From positions 186,001 to 250,000 of the forward strand of contig NZ_CP051131.1 of assembly GCF_013378075.1 (NCBI RefSeq): 64,000 bases of DNA. Reading direction: 5' to 3'. Source of the stretch: Parasphingopyxis algicola. Lineage in GTDB: Bacteria; Pseudomonadota; Alphaproteobacteria; Sphingomonadales; Sphingomonadaceae. Positions 25,173-34,012 of this stretch are shown here, in pieces (position 1 is the first letter of the stretch; each line of letters opens with the position of its first letter). Made by a program: the position numbers and the translations under genes. The notes beneath the pieces are model-generated. The model did not search any database. It was given only the letters and a program-made list of their open reading frames with translations, and was not told the DNA's origin.

Positions 25173-26552
25173 ATGGCGAAACCCCAGAAACGATATGTCT
25201 GCCAGTCCTGCGGGTCGGTCGCATCGAAATGGCAGGGCCAGTGCGGCGACTGCAAGGAATGGAACACGCTCGTCGAGGATATGGGCGGCGTCGTGACGCC
25301 GTTTCAGGCCAAGCATAACCTGCAATCGGGCGGCAAGGCGGTCGATCTGGTCGGGCTTGACGCCGATATCGCCTTGCCCGAGCGGATCGCGACCGGAATC
25401 GCCGAACTCGACCGGGCGCTGGGCGGCGGGCTTGTCGAGGGATCGGCGACGCTGCTCGGCGGCGATCCGGGGATCGGCAAGTCGACTCTGCTGCTCCAGG
25501 CCTGCGCGATCGTCGCAAAGGCAGGTCATGACGTCACCTATATCTCGGGCGAGGAAGCCGCCGACCAGATCAGGCTGCGCGCCCGGCGGCTGGGGCTCGG
25601 CGATGCGCCGATGAAGCTCGCCGCTGCGACGTCCGTTCGCGATATACTGACGACGCTCGGCAATGGCGACGGAAAGCCGCCGGCGCTGCTGGTCATCGAT
25701 TCGATACAGACGATGCACAGCGATTTGATCGAAGGGGCGCCGGGCACGGTGAGCCAGGTGCGCGCCTCGGCGCAGGAACTGATCCGCTTCGCCAAGGAAC
25801 GCGGGACGGCGGTCGTCCTGGTCGGCCATGTCACCAAGGACGGCGCGATCGCCGGGCCGCGCGTGCTCGAACATATGGTCGATACGGTGCTCAGCTTCGA
25901 GGGCGAGCGCAGCCATCAGTATCGGATATTGCGGGCGATCAAGAACCGGTTCGGCGGGACCGACGAGATCGGCGTGTTCGCCATGGCCGAGCAGGGGCTG
26001 GAAGAGGTCGCCAACCCGTCCTCGCTGTTCCTCACGAGCCGCAAGGACGATGTCAGCGGCGCGGTCGTCTTTCCCGCGCTGGAAGGGACGCGGCCGGTAC
26101 TCGTCGAAATCCAGGCGCTCGTCGTGCGGCTGGCGAGCGGGGCGACGCCGCGCCGCGCGGTCGTCGGCTGGGATTCGGGACGACTGGCGATGATCCTCGC
26201 CGTGCTCGAAGCGCGCTGCGGACTCAGCTTCTCGACCTCGGAAGTTTATCTCAACGTCGCCGGCGGCTATCGCATCGTCGATCCGGCGGCCGATCTCGCG
26301 GTGGCCGCCGCGCTGATCTCGGCGCTGTCGGAACAGCCGATTCCGGCCGAGACCGTGGCCTTTGGCGAGATATCGCTATCGGGCGAGGTGCGCACCGTGT
26401 CGCATGCGGCATTGCGGCTGCGCGAGGCGTCCAAGCTCGGCTTCGCCAAGGCATTGCTGCCCGCCTCGATCGATAGCCGCGAGAGCGGAATGGCGCTGCA
26501 GGGCTTCTCGGCATTGCGCGGACTGGTTGACCATCTGCTGGGCCGCGCCTAG
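25173..26552 (+). CDS. radA: DNA repair protein RadA
   Basis: A 459-aa RadA/Sms. The N-terminal zinc finger is YVCQSCGSVASKWQGQCGDC, the RecA-like ATPase has Walker A GGDPGIGKSTLLLQ, the RadA-specific KNRFGGTDEIGVF motif is intact, and the C-terminal Lon-protease-like domain starts near SEVYLNVAGGYRI. RadA drives branch migration in recombination. It is 11 bp before the cvpA-like gene, the common alphaproteobacterial order radA-cvpA. Confidence 0.96.
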   Translation: MAKPQKRYVCQSCGSVASKWQGQCGDCKEWNTLVEDMGGVVTPFQAKHNLQSGGKAVDLVGLDADIALPERIATGIAELDRALGGGLVEGSATLLGGDPGIGKSTLLLQACAIVAKAGHDVTYISGEEAADQIRLRARRLGLGDAPMKLAAATSVRDILTTLGNGDGKPPALLVIDSIQTMHSDLIEGAPGTVSQVRASAQELIRFAKERGTAVVLVGHVTKDGAIAGPRVLEHMVDTVLSFEGERSHQYRILRAIKNRFGGTDEIGVFAMAEQGLEEVANPSSLFLTSRKDDVSGAVVFPALEGTRPVLVEIQALVVRLASGATPRRAVVGWDSGRLAMILAVLEARCGLSFSTSEVYLNVAGGYRIVDPAADLAVAAALISALSEQPIPAETVAFGEISLSGEVRTVSHAALRLREASKLGFAKALLPASIDSRESGMALQGFSALRGLVDHLLGRA

Positions 26553-26563
26553 CGGACGAACCC

Positions 26564-27088
26564 ATGACGGCGCTCGATGCGATTGTGTTGATTCTGGTCG
26601 GCGGCGGCGCGATCCACGGCTTCATGCGGGGTTTCACCTTCGAGGTCATGACCCTGCTGTCCTGGTTGATCGGGGTAATCGCCCTGCGCCTCTTCCATGG
26701 CGATATGACCGGCCTGCTCGCCGGTTCCGTCGGTTCGGGCGGCGCGGCGCCGATACTCGCCTTCGCGATCGTCTTCGGCGGCGCCTTTTTCGCGACCCGT
26801 TTCATCGGCCGGAAGTTCGGCATCGGTGTCCGGGAATCGATCATCGGGCCGTTCGATCGCATCCTCGGCCTGGGGTTCGGCGCGGTGAAGGGGCTGATCG
26901 TCGTCACCCTGCTCTTCCTGCTCGCCAATCTGGCGACCGATATCGCCTATGGCGGCCATGCCGAACGGCCCGCCTGGATGCGCGAATCGCGGACTTTTCC
27001 GCTGCTCAACGCCAGCGGCCGGGCGATCATCGATTTCGTCGAAATGCGGCGTCATACGGACGCGGACGAGCCGACAGCCGCGGACTGA
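26564..27088 (+). CDS. cvpA: CvpA family membrane protein
   Basis: A 174-aa protein with four hydrophobic segments: TALDAIVLILVGGGAIHGF, VMTLLSWLIGVIALRLF, APILAFAIVFGGAFFATRFI and LGLGFGAVKGLIVVTLLFLLAN. The last is followed by a short polar tail. CvpA proteins are needed for colicin V production and for envelope stress resistance in enterobacteria. Position after radA supports the call. Confidence 0.88.
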   Translation: MTALDAIVLILVGGGAIHGFMRGFTFEVMTLLSWLIGVIALRLFHGDMTGLLAGSVGSGGAAPILAFAIVFGGAFFATRFIGRKFGIGVRESIIGPFDRILGLGFGAVKGLIVVTLLFLLANLATDIAYGGHAERPAWMRESRTFPLLNASGRAIIDFVEMRRHTDADEPTAAD

Positions 27089-27135
27089 GCGGACGGATCA
27101 CTGGTAATTGCCGGCCAAGCGGCTAAATCGGGCGG

Positions 27136-27567
27136 ATGGCCGCCACGCTCTACAATGCCGAAATCCTGCGTCTCGCGACCGAGATTCCCCATCAGGGGCG
27201 GCTCGAATCGCCGCATGCGAGCGCCGAAAAGCGCTCGCCGGTCTGCGGCAGCCGGGTCATCGTCGATGTCTGCATGGATGCGGACGGACGGATCGCGGCG
27301 CTCGGGCAGGAGGTTCGCGCCTGCGCACTGGGCCAGGCGTCGGCGGCGCTCATGGCGCGTCATGCGATCGGCCGGCGGTCCGCGGAGCTGGCGGCGGCGC
27401 GTGATGCGCTGACCGGATTTCTCGCCGGCGCGCAGACCGATCCGGGCGACTGGCCGGGACTTGAGATCCTGCGGCCGGCAATACCGCACAAGGCGCGGCA
27501 CGCTTCGATCCGGCTGCCGTTCGAGGCGGTCGCCGAGGCGGCAGCGCAAGCCCGGATCGCCGCCTGA
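27136..27567 (+). CDS. IscU/NifU N-terminal-like scaffold protein, third Cys absent
   Basis: A 143-aa protein of the IscU/NifU-N fold. Two of the three cluster-ligand Cys are at expected places (VCGSRVIVDV near residue 37; RACALGQASAALM near residue 58). The region that normally holds the third (LHCS or RHKC...LP) reads IPHKARHASIRLPFEAV and has no Cys. It may have a different ligand, such as the His residues, or no longer build clusters. It is not next to suf or isc genes; its stop overlaps the start of the K+/H+ antiporter. Confidence 0.78.
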   Translation: MAATLYNAEILRLATEIPHQGRLESPHASAEKRSPVCGSRVIVDVCMDADGRIAALGQEVRACALGQASAALMARHAIGRRSAELAAARDALTGFLAGAQTDPGDWPGLEILRPAIPHKARHASIRLPFEAVAEAAAQARIAA

Positions 27568-29381
27568 TGGCCGGCGAGCAAGCGGCCGGCGATCATGGCG
27601 GCGGCGCCCATGGTATTACCGGCGAACTGCTGCTCGACGGCTTCATCCTGCTCGGCGCGGCGCTCGCCTTCGTGCTGCTGTTCCGCCGGCTCGGCCTCGG
27701 CGCGGTTCTCGGCTATCTGATCGCCGGGATCGCCGTCGGGCCGTTCGGGCTTGGGCTCATCGAAAGCGGCGAATCGATCCTGGCAGTCGCGGAAATCGGC
27801 ATCGTGCTGCTGCTGTTCCTCGTCGGACTCGAACTGGCGCCTGCGCGGCTCTGGCGCCTGCGCCGCGACATATTCGGGCTCGGCCTGTCGCAGGTGATCC
27901 TGTGCGGCCTCGCGGTCACCGGGCTGGTTCTGCTTTCCACCAATTTCACCGTCGCGGCCGCGCTGGCGATCGGCCTGCCGCTCGGGCTGTCGTCAACGGC
28001 GCAGGTCCTGCCGCTGCTCCAGTCCGAGGGCCGACTCAACACGCCGCTCGGCGAGCGCGCCTTCTCGATCCTGCTGTTCCAGGATCTCTCGATCGTCCCG
28101 CTGCTCACCGTAGTCGCGGTGCTGTCGCGCGCGCCGGCCGATCCGGGCGCGCCGCCCGGCTGGCTGCTCGCCATCTATGCAATCCTGTCGATCGTCGGCC
28201 TCGTCCTTGCCGGGCGCTTCGTCCTCAACCCGCTGCTCCGGATCGTCGGGCGCTTCGCCGAGCGCGAGCTGTTTATCGTAACCGGGCTGTTCACGGTCTT
28301 CGCGGCCGCCGTGCTAATGGATTCGCTCGGCCTGTCGATGGCGCTCGGCGCTTTTGTCGCGGGCGTCATGCTCGCGGACTCGCCCTATCGCCACGAGCTG
28401 GAGGCCGATGTCGATCCGTTCCGCTCGATCCTGCTCGGCCTGTTCTTCCTTGCCGTCGGCATGATGCTCGACGTCGATGTCGTACTCGACCGGCCGTTCT
28501 TCGTGGTCGGCATGGCGGCGGCGCTGGTCGTCACCAAGGTGGCGATCATCTTCGCCCTGGCGCGCGCCTTCGGGGTGAAGACGCGCGCGGCCTTCGTGCT
28601 CGGGCTGCTGCTCAGCCAGGGCGGCGAATTCGCGTTCGTGCTGTTCACCGAGGCCGAACGCGCGCTGCTCGTGACCGGGGCCGCGTCGAGCCTTTACGGC
28701 GCGGTGGTAACGCTGTCGATGGCGACGACGCCGTTCCTGATGGCGCTTGCCAAGCGCTTTGGCGGGGTCAAGGCCTCGACGCGCGACGACCTTGCCGGGC
28801 CGGGCGAAGCGCCGACCGCGGGCGCGATCGTGGTCGGCCACGGGCGCTACGGTCAGACGGTCTCCCAGATGCTGATGGGAGCGAACATCCCGGTCACGCT
28901 GATCGATTCGAAACCCGACCAGATCGACCTGTCGGGTGAGTTCGGGCGGAAGGTCTATTATGGCGACGGCCTCCGGGTCGACCTGCTGCGCGAAGCGGGC
29001 GCCGACGATGCGCGTGCCATCCTGTTCTGCAACGACGGCGTCGCGCTCGACGAGGGCAGGCTGGAAGCGATCCGCATGGCCTTTCCCGGCACCAGGATTC
29101 TCGCCCGCGTGTTCGACCGCCGGCATCTTCTCGCGCTCGGCGACAATCAGATCGACGGCACGTTCCGCGAGGTTCTCGAATCCGCGATTTCGATGGCGCG
29201 CAAGGCGATGGAGCTCGTGAATCTCGACGACAGCCTGATCGACCGGGTCGAGGAAGAATATCGGAAGCGCGATTGCGACCGGCTGGCGATGCAGAAGGAG
29301 GAGGGCGACCTCCATGCCGGTGCGGAAATGAGTTTCGGCGGGCCGGAATCGCTCGATTTCGACGGCACGGACAAGCGCTAG
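27567..29381 (+). CDS. CPA2 K+/H+ antiporter with RCK-N domain (Kef type)
   Basis: A 604-aa glutathione-regulated-type K+ efflux protein. About twelve membrane helices cover residues 20-395 (LLFLVGLELAPARLW and SLGLSMALGAFVAGVMLADSPY are family hallmarks). The C-terminal RCK domain has its nucleotide fold at AIVVGHGRYGQTVSQMLMGANIPVTLID (GHGRYG). Length equals KefB/KefC. No KefF/KefG-type oxidoreductase is adjacent. The final 40 residues are charged (VEEEYRKRDCDRLAMQKEEGD). Confidence 0.9.
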   Translation: MAGEQAAGDHGGGAHGITGELLLDGFILLGAALAFVLLFRRLGLGAVLGYLIAGIAVGPFGLGLIESGESILAVAEIGIVLLLFLVGLELAPARLWRLRRDIFGLGLSQVILCGLAVTGLVLLSTNFTVAAALAIGLPLGLSSTAQVLPLLQSEGRLNTPLGERAFSILLFQDLSIVPLLTVVAVLSRAPADPGAPPGWLLAIYAILSIVGLVLAGRFVLNPLLRIVGRFAERELFIVTGLFTVFAAAVLMDSLGLSMALGAFVAGVMLADSPYRHELEADVDPFRSILLGLFFLAVGMMLDVDVVLDRPFFVVGMAAALVVTKVAIIFALARAFGVKTRAAFVLGLLLSQGGEFAFVLFTEAERALLVTGAASSLYGAVVTLSMATTPFLMALAKRFGGVKASTRDDLAGPGEAPTAGAIVVGHGRYGQTVSQMLMGANIPVTLIDSKPDQIDLSGEFGRKVYYGDGLRVDLLREAGADDARAILFCNDGVALDEGRLEAIRMAFPGTRILARVFDRRHLLALGDNQIDGTFREVLESAISMARKAMELVNLDDSLIDRVEEEYRKRDCDRLAMQKEEGDLHAGAEMSFGGPESLDFDGTDKR

Positions 29382-29390
29382 CGCGCGGTC

Positions 29391-30491
29391 CTAGTCGGCC
29401 GCGTCCAGAAATACCGCCACGTCATCGAGGTCGACGTCGCGGGCGAGGAAGGTCTCGCCGATTCCGCGGGCCAGCAGGAAGGGCAGGGTGCCGCCCTCCA
29501 TCTTCTTGTCATGGCTCATATGCTCGACAAGCCGTGCGCCGTCCGCCTGGACGCCGGCGGACGACAGTCCGTGGGGCAGGCCTGTATCGGCGAAATGCGC
29601 CGCCACCCGTTCCGCATCGGCCTCGGCGCACAGTCCCCGGCGCGCGGAATAGCGAAAGGCGAGGCTGATGCCGGCGGCGACCGCCTCGCCATGGAGCAGC
29701 GCGTCGGAAAAGCCGGTCTCGGCTTCGAGCGCATGGCCGAATGTGTGGCCGAGGTTGAGCAGCGCGCGGCGGCCGCTGCGCTCGGTCTCGTCCTCGCCGA
29801 CGATCCGTGCCTTGGCCGCGACGCTGTGCCGGATCGCCTCGATCTGCGCTGCCCGGTCTCCGCCCAGCAGCTCCGCGCCATGCGCCTCGCACCATTGGAA
29901 GAAATAGCGATCGTCGATCAGGCCGTATTTGACGATCTCGGCATAGCCGGCCCGCAATTCGCGGGGCGGCAATGTATCGAGCACCGACGGATCGATGAGG
30001 ACGAAGCCCGGCTGGTGGAAGGCGCCGACAAGGTTCTTGCCGGCCCGGCTGTTGATCGCCGTTTTGCCGCCGACCGAGCTGTCGACCTGGGCGAGCAACG
30101 TCGTCGGGATCTGCACGAAGCCGCAGCCGCGCTTGACGATCGCCGCCGCGAAACCGGCAAGATCGCCGATCACGCCGCCGCCCAGCGCGACGATATGATC
30201 GCCCCGCTCGACGCCCAGCTGCAGCAGCTGATCGGTCAGCATCTCGAGCTGGCTCCAGTTCTTCGTCGCCTCGCCGGCGGGCAGCACGATCGGAAAGACG
30301 GCGATGCCCGCTTCGTCGGCCACGGTCTTGAGGCGCGGGAACTGGAGCTTGGCGACGGTTTCGTCGGTGACGACGATCATCCGGCCGCGGCCCATGAACG
30401 GGCCGAGCACCTCCATCGCGCGATCGAGCAGGCCGTCTTCGATCCGGATGTCATAGCTGCGGGCACCCAGCTCGACGGGGACGATGGTCAT
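29391..30491 (-). CDS. aroB: 3-dehydroquinate synthase
   Basis: A 366-aa AroB, second enzyme of the shikimate pathway (DAHP to 3-dehydroquinate; NAD+ and Zn2+ dependent, cytosolic). Recognisable are HIVALGGGVIGDLAGFAAA, QIPTTLLAQVDSSVGGKTAIN, the zinc Glu region GYAEIVKYGLIDD, NLGHTFGHALE and LHGEAVAAGI. Its start overlaps the aroK stop by 4 nt (ATGA), the usual aroK-aroB operon. Confidence 0.97.
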   Translation of the reverse strand: MTIVPVELGARSYDIRIEDGLLDRAMEVLGPFMGRGRMIVVTDETVAKLQFPRLKTVADEAGIAVFPIVLPAGEATKNWSQLEMLTDQLLQLGVERGDHIVALGGGVIGDLAGFAAAIVKRGCGFVQIPTTLLAQVDSSVGGKTAINSRAGKNLVGAFHQPGFVLIDPSVLDTLPPRELRAGYAEIVKYGLIDDRYFFQWCEAHGAELLGGDRAAQIEAIRHSVAAKARIVGEDETERSGRRALLNLGHTFGHALEAETGFSDALLHGEAVAAGISLAFRYSARRGLCAEADAERVAAHFADTGLPHGLSSAGVQADGARLVEHMSHDKKMEGGTLPFLLARGIGETFLARDVDLDDVAVFLDAAD

Positions 30492-31045
30492 TTGGCGAGG
30501 GCCTCCAATATGCGGTCGACGGTTTCTTCGTGCGCGCCTTCGCCGCTATGCACGTGGATCGGGGCCTGCGAATAGTATCGATTACGCTTTTCGGCCAGCT
30601 CGGTGAGCACCGTCTTCGGGTCGCTGTCGCGGACCAGCGGCCGTGTGTCGCGCCGGGACACCCGCTCGGCAAGGACATCGATATCGGCATCGAGCCAGAC
30701 GGCGGTCGCCTCCTTGAGGATCAGCGCGCGGGTCTCGGGATTGACGAACGCGCCGCCGCCGGTTGCGATGATCTTGTGCGAACCGTCGATCAGGCGCGCG
30801 ATCACGCGCCGCTCGCCGTCGCGAAAATAGTCTTCGCCGTAATTCTCGAAAAGCTCGCCGACCTTCATGCCGGCCGCCGCCTCGATCTCGTCGTCCGAGT
30901 CGACAAAGGGCAGCCCGAGCCGGTTCGCGAGCCGCCGGCCGATCGTCGATTTGCCGACCCCCATCAGGCCGACAAGCACTACAGGCTTGTCGATATGGGA
31001 TTTTATCGCCGTGGGCGACGAATTTCGGGATGGGGTAGGCGTCAT
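30488..31045 (-). CDS. aroK: Shikimate kinase
   Basis: A 185-aa shikimate kinase. Walker A is LVGLMGVGKSTIGRRLAN, the shikimate site is VDSDDEIEAAAGMKVGELFE, and GGGAFVNPETR and the LID residues SRRDTRPL follow. I chose ATG 31045 (MTPTPSRN); the ATG at 31090 would add a 15-residue N-terminus without homology. No clear ribosome site precedes 31045, so translation may be leaderless. It is divergent from the 45-aa peptide gene (77 bp). Confidence 0.94.
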   Translation of the reverse strand: MTPTPSRNSSPTAIKSHIDKPVVLVGLMGVGKSTIGRRLANRLGLPFVDSDDEIEAAAGMKVGELFENYGEDYFRDGERRVIARLIDGSHKIIATGGGAFVNPETRALILKEATAVWLDADIDVLAERVSRRDTRPLVRDSDPKTVLTELAEKRNRYYSQAPIHVHSGEGAHEETVDRILEALAK

Positions 31046-31122
31046 GGTGATAGGGGTATAAACAGTCGCTCGGTCGCAACAAAAGCTCAAAAAGAGCTGG
31101 TCATGATAAGGTAACGTCGAAT

Positions 31123-31260
31123 ATGTCGCGTTCGCTATTGCTTTTCCTCGCGTTTCTGGTGGGTTTGGTGATCTTCATCTACTATCTCTCCACCATCGAT
31201 ACCGAGGTCGAAACGCAACTGATCGAAGAACCCGTGGCCGATGAAGCGCTGGAAAACTAA
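31123..31260 (+). CDS. 45-aa single-span membrane peptide
   Basis: A short frame starting ATG 31123 encodes a peptide with one strong hydrophobic helix (SLLLFLAFLVGLVIFIYYL, residues 4-22) and an acidic tail (ETQLIEEPVADEALEN). It overlaps the next gene by 20 nt and is read in a different frame from it. The steady hydrophobicity followed by an acidic tail, and the position at the head of the 611-aa protein/xerD/accA group, support a real gene. It could be a membrane partner of the exported 611-aa protein. No function is known. Confidence 0.65.
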   Translation: MSRSLLLFLAFLVGLVIFIYYLSTIDTEVETQLIEEPVADEALEN

Positions 31261-33076
31261 GTCACTATTGGCATTGGGGATCGGCGTCGGCGCCTATGCG
31301 CTGATCGTTCCCGCCTTCGGCCAGGACGCGCCGGAATCGCTGCTGCCCGAGGGTTTTGGCGATCCGGTGCCGCCGCCCCCCGCTTCGCCGCCGCCGCCTC
31401 CTGCCGCAACCCCTGCGCCGTCCGCTCCGACGGGACCGGCGCCGTCGGCCCCGGCATCGCGGCCGGACGATCGCGCGTTCTCGCTGGACGGCGAGGGCGA
31501 TATCGACGAGTTCGACATGTCCGATCTCGATCTCGAATTCGAAGACATTCCGCCCGAATATGAATTGCCGCCCCAGGCGCGCCGCTCGCTGGTGCGCGTC
31601 GGCCCGTTAATGCCGGCCAATGGCGGTTACGGCGAAGACGCCTTTGCCGGCGCCGACGGCCGCTATCTGTCGCGGCTGATGCGGGAGCTCGATGCGCCGG
31701 GACCCTCGCGCTGGATGCATATCAGCCTGCGCCGTGCGCTGCTGAGCAATATCCCGACGCCCGACGGCGTAGCCGCGCCCGACTGGATCGCGGAGCGCGC
31801 CTGGCTTCTGCTCCGGATGGGCGAGGTGGATGGCGCGCGGATGCTCGTCCAGCGGGTCGACAGCGATCGCCATACGCCCAAACTCTATGCGGTCGCGATG
31901 CAGACCGGTCTTGCGGCGACCGATCTTGCGGCCTTTTGCCCGCTGGTCAGCGGCGCCCGGCGCAGCGCGGAATCGCCGGCCTGGGTGATGGCCGACGCGA
32001 TCTGCGCGGGGCTGGGCGGCGAAAGCGCCCGGGCGACGGCGCAAATGGCCAGCGTTCGCAATGCCGGGCTCACCAACGGTTTCGATATGCGGCTCGGCGA
32101 CCGGGCGGTGAATGCCGGGAGCAGCGCGCAGGCGGTGCCGATCGACTGGACCGGCGTCGAACAGCTGAACGCCTGGCGGTTCGGCGTCGCCAACGCGACC
32201 GGCGTCGAGATTCCCGACGAACTCTATGAGGGCGCCGGCCGGCAGGTCGCCGCCTGGCGCGCGCGGACGCCGAGGGTCGACCTTGCGGACAGGATCGCAC
32301 CGGCCCGGACCGCGGCGGTGCTCGGCGTATTCTCCAATCAGGCTTTGGTGTCGATGTACAGCGCGCTGCTGGCGGAGCTCGATCCGTCGGCTATTCCCGG
32401 ATCGACGACCGATTTTCTGCGCCAGGCCTATGTCGACCCCGGGGAGAGCGGCCGCGTCGACGCGATGGAAGCGCTCTGGACCGAAGATGACAGCGCCGAC
32501 GGACGCTATGCGGGGCTGATCCTGACCGCCCGGGCCGCGGCGCGCGTCCGGCCGGCCGAGGACCTGGTCGGCTATGCGCGCGAGCTGATCGCGGCGATGA
32601 TGACGGCGGGGCTGGACATTCAGGCGTCGCGCTGGGCGTCGGTCATCGATGCGGATTCCAGCGACGACGCCTGGGCGCTGCTCGCCGTCGGCGCGCCGCA
32701 ACCCGGGGTCGAAATCGATTTCGACCGGCTCGAAGACTATGCCGACAATGCGGGGTCGGACGGCCGGCACCGGGCGCGATTGCTGGCCGCTGCACTGGCC
32801 GGCCTCGGCCGGCTCGATGCGGGGGAAATCGGCGAAGCCGACCGGACCTTCGATCTGGGACTCGCGCGCGAGGGCATCTGGTCCCGCCAGCTCGAGCGCG
32901 TTGCCAGGGGGCAGCGCGTCGGCCTCGTCGCGCTGATCGCGGCGATCGGCATGCAGGCGAACAGCTGGGCCGGTGTTCCGCCGCGGCATCTCTATCATAT
33001 CGTGCGGGCCTATCGCCTGGCCGGACGCGAACCCGAAGCCCGGATGATTGCCGCCGAGGCGATCACCCGCGCCTGA
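31241..33076 (+). CDS. Exported helical-repeat-like protein of unknown function
   Basis: A 611-aa protein with a signal peptide (MKRWKTKSLLALGIGVGAYALIVPAFGQ), then a Pro/Ala-rich linker (residues about 45-75, runs of PPPP) and an acidic stretch (DGEGDIDEFDMSDLDLEFED). The remaining ~480 residues are Ala-rich helices that resemble degenerate TPR/Sel1-like solenoids, without a consensus I can align. The Pro-rich linker suggests that the solenoid is held away from the membrane in the periplasm. It precedes xerD by 4 bp. I do not recognise a family. Confidence 0.8.
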   Translation: MKRWKTKSLLALGIGVGAYALIVPAFGQDAPESLLPEGFGDPVPPPPASPPPPPAATPAPSAPTGPAPSAPASRPDDRAFSLDGEGDIDEFDMSDLDLEFEDIPPEYELPPQARRSLVRVGPLMPANGGYGEDAFAGADGRYLSRLMRELDAPGPSRWMHISLRRALLSNIPTPDGVAAPDWIAERAWLLLRMGEVDGARMLVQRVDSDRHTPKLYAVAMQTGLAATDLAAFCPLVSGARRSAESPAWVMADAICAGLGGESARATAQMASVRNAGLTNGFDMRLGDRAVNAGSSAQAVPIDWTGVEQLNAWRFGVANATGVEIPDELYEGAGRQVAAWRARTPRVDLADRIAPARTAAVLGVFSNQALVSMYSALLAELDPSAIPGSTTDFLRQAYVDPGESGRVDAMEALWTEDDSADGRYAGLILTARAAARVRPAEDLVGYARELIAAMMTAGLDIQASRWASVIDADSSDDAWALLAVGAPQPGVEIDFDRLEDYADNAGSDGRHRARLLAAALAGLGRLDAGEIGEADRTFDLGLAREGIWSRQLERVARGQRVGLVALIAAIGMQANSWAGVPPRHLYHIVRAYRLAGREPEARMIAAEAITRA

Positions 33077-33080
33077 TCCC

Positions 33081-34001
33081 GTGGCGAAAGAGCGCACCGC
33101 CCAGCCTTCGGGGGAAGATGCGCGCCTGATCGCCCGGTTTCTCGAAATGCTGGCCGCCGAAGCGGGCGCATCGCGCAACACGCTGAGCGCCTATGAAACC
33201 GACCTGCGCGGGTCGTCGGCGGCACTGGAGGGTGAACTCGCATCGGCGCAGCGCGCGGATCTGGAAAGACTGGGTGCCGGCTGGGCGCATCTTGCCCGAT
33301 CGACCGTCGCGCGCAAGTCCGCGGCCCTGCGCCGTTTTTTCGGTTTCCTGGCGGACGAGGGATTGCGGGACGACGATCCGTCCGCCGCGCTGCCGCGGCC
33401 CGGCGGCGGACGGCCGCTCCCCAAGACGCTGAGCCATGCCGATATTGCGCGCATGTTCGAGGCGCTCGACCGGGAGGTTGCGACCCGGAAGCCGCTGGCG
33501 TTCCGGATGGCGGCGCTGATAGAGCTGCTATACGGCTCCGGCATGCGCGCCAGCGAACTGGTCTCGCTGCCGCGCGCGGCGGTGCGGCAGGGTTCGCCGT
33601 TCCTGATCCTCACCGGCAAGGGCGGGCGCGAGCGGCTGGTTCCGATATCGGATCGGGCGCTGGCGGCCGTCGAAAAATGGCGCAACCATGTGCCGGGCGA
33701 TGCGCGTTGGCTGTTTCCATCGGGCAAGAAGCATCTGAGCCGGATCCGGCTCTATCAACTCGTCAAGGAGCTCGCCGTCAAGGCCGGTATCCCGCCCGAT
33801 CGGGTGAGCCCGCATGTCCTGCGCCACGCCTTTGCCACCCATCTGCTGGAGGGCGGCGCCGATCTGCGCACCTTGCAGACGCTGCTCGGGCATGCCGATA
33901 TCGCGACGACCCAGATATACACCCATGTCGACAGCGCGCGGCTCGTCGCGCTGGTCAACGCCCGTCATCCCCTCGTTGACGCACCCGGTTCGGAGGCTTA
34001 A
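33081..34001 (+). CDS. xerD: Tyrosine recombinase XerD
   Basis: A 306-aa Xer recombinase for chromosome dimer resolution at dif. The SAM-like N-domain (LIARFLEMLAAEAGASRNTLSAYETDL) is followed by the catalytic domain with Arg in YGSGMRASELVSL, Lys in TGKGGRERLVPI, HVLRHAFATHLLEGGADLRT (His, Arg), LLGHADIATTQIYTHV (His, nucleophile Tyr). I chose GTG 33081 (MAKERTAQP) because it follows the previous stop by 4 bp. XerD rather than XerC is judged by wording and by the neighbouring accA. No phage genes are near. Confidence 0.92.
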   Translation: MAKERTAQPSGEDARLIARFLEMLAAEAGASRNTLSAYETDLRGSSAALEGELASAQRADLERLGAGWAHLARSTVARKSAALRRFFGFLADEGLRDDDPSAALPRPGGGRPLPKTLSHADIARMFEALDREVATRKPLAFRMAALIELLYGSGMRASELVSLPRAAVRQGSPFLILTGKGGRERLVPISDRALAAVEKWRNHVPGDARWLFPSGKKHLSRIRLYQLVKELAVKAGIPPDRVSPHVLRHAFATHLLEGGADLRTLQTLLGHADIATTQIYTHVDSARLVALVNARHPLVDAPGSEA

Positions 34002-34012
34002 CCGCGCCTGTT

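Noticed and set aside
31050-31080. A sigma-70 promoter for aroK on the minus strand (TTGCGA and TATACC)
   Set aside because: The spacer would be only 13 nt, too short for a working promoter.
33081-34001. XerD as a phage or integron integrase
   Set aside because: Length, motifs and the accA neighbour fit the housekeeping XerD; no att site or cargo is seen.
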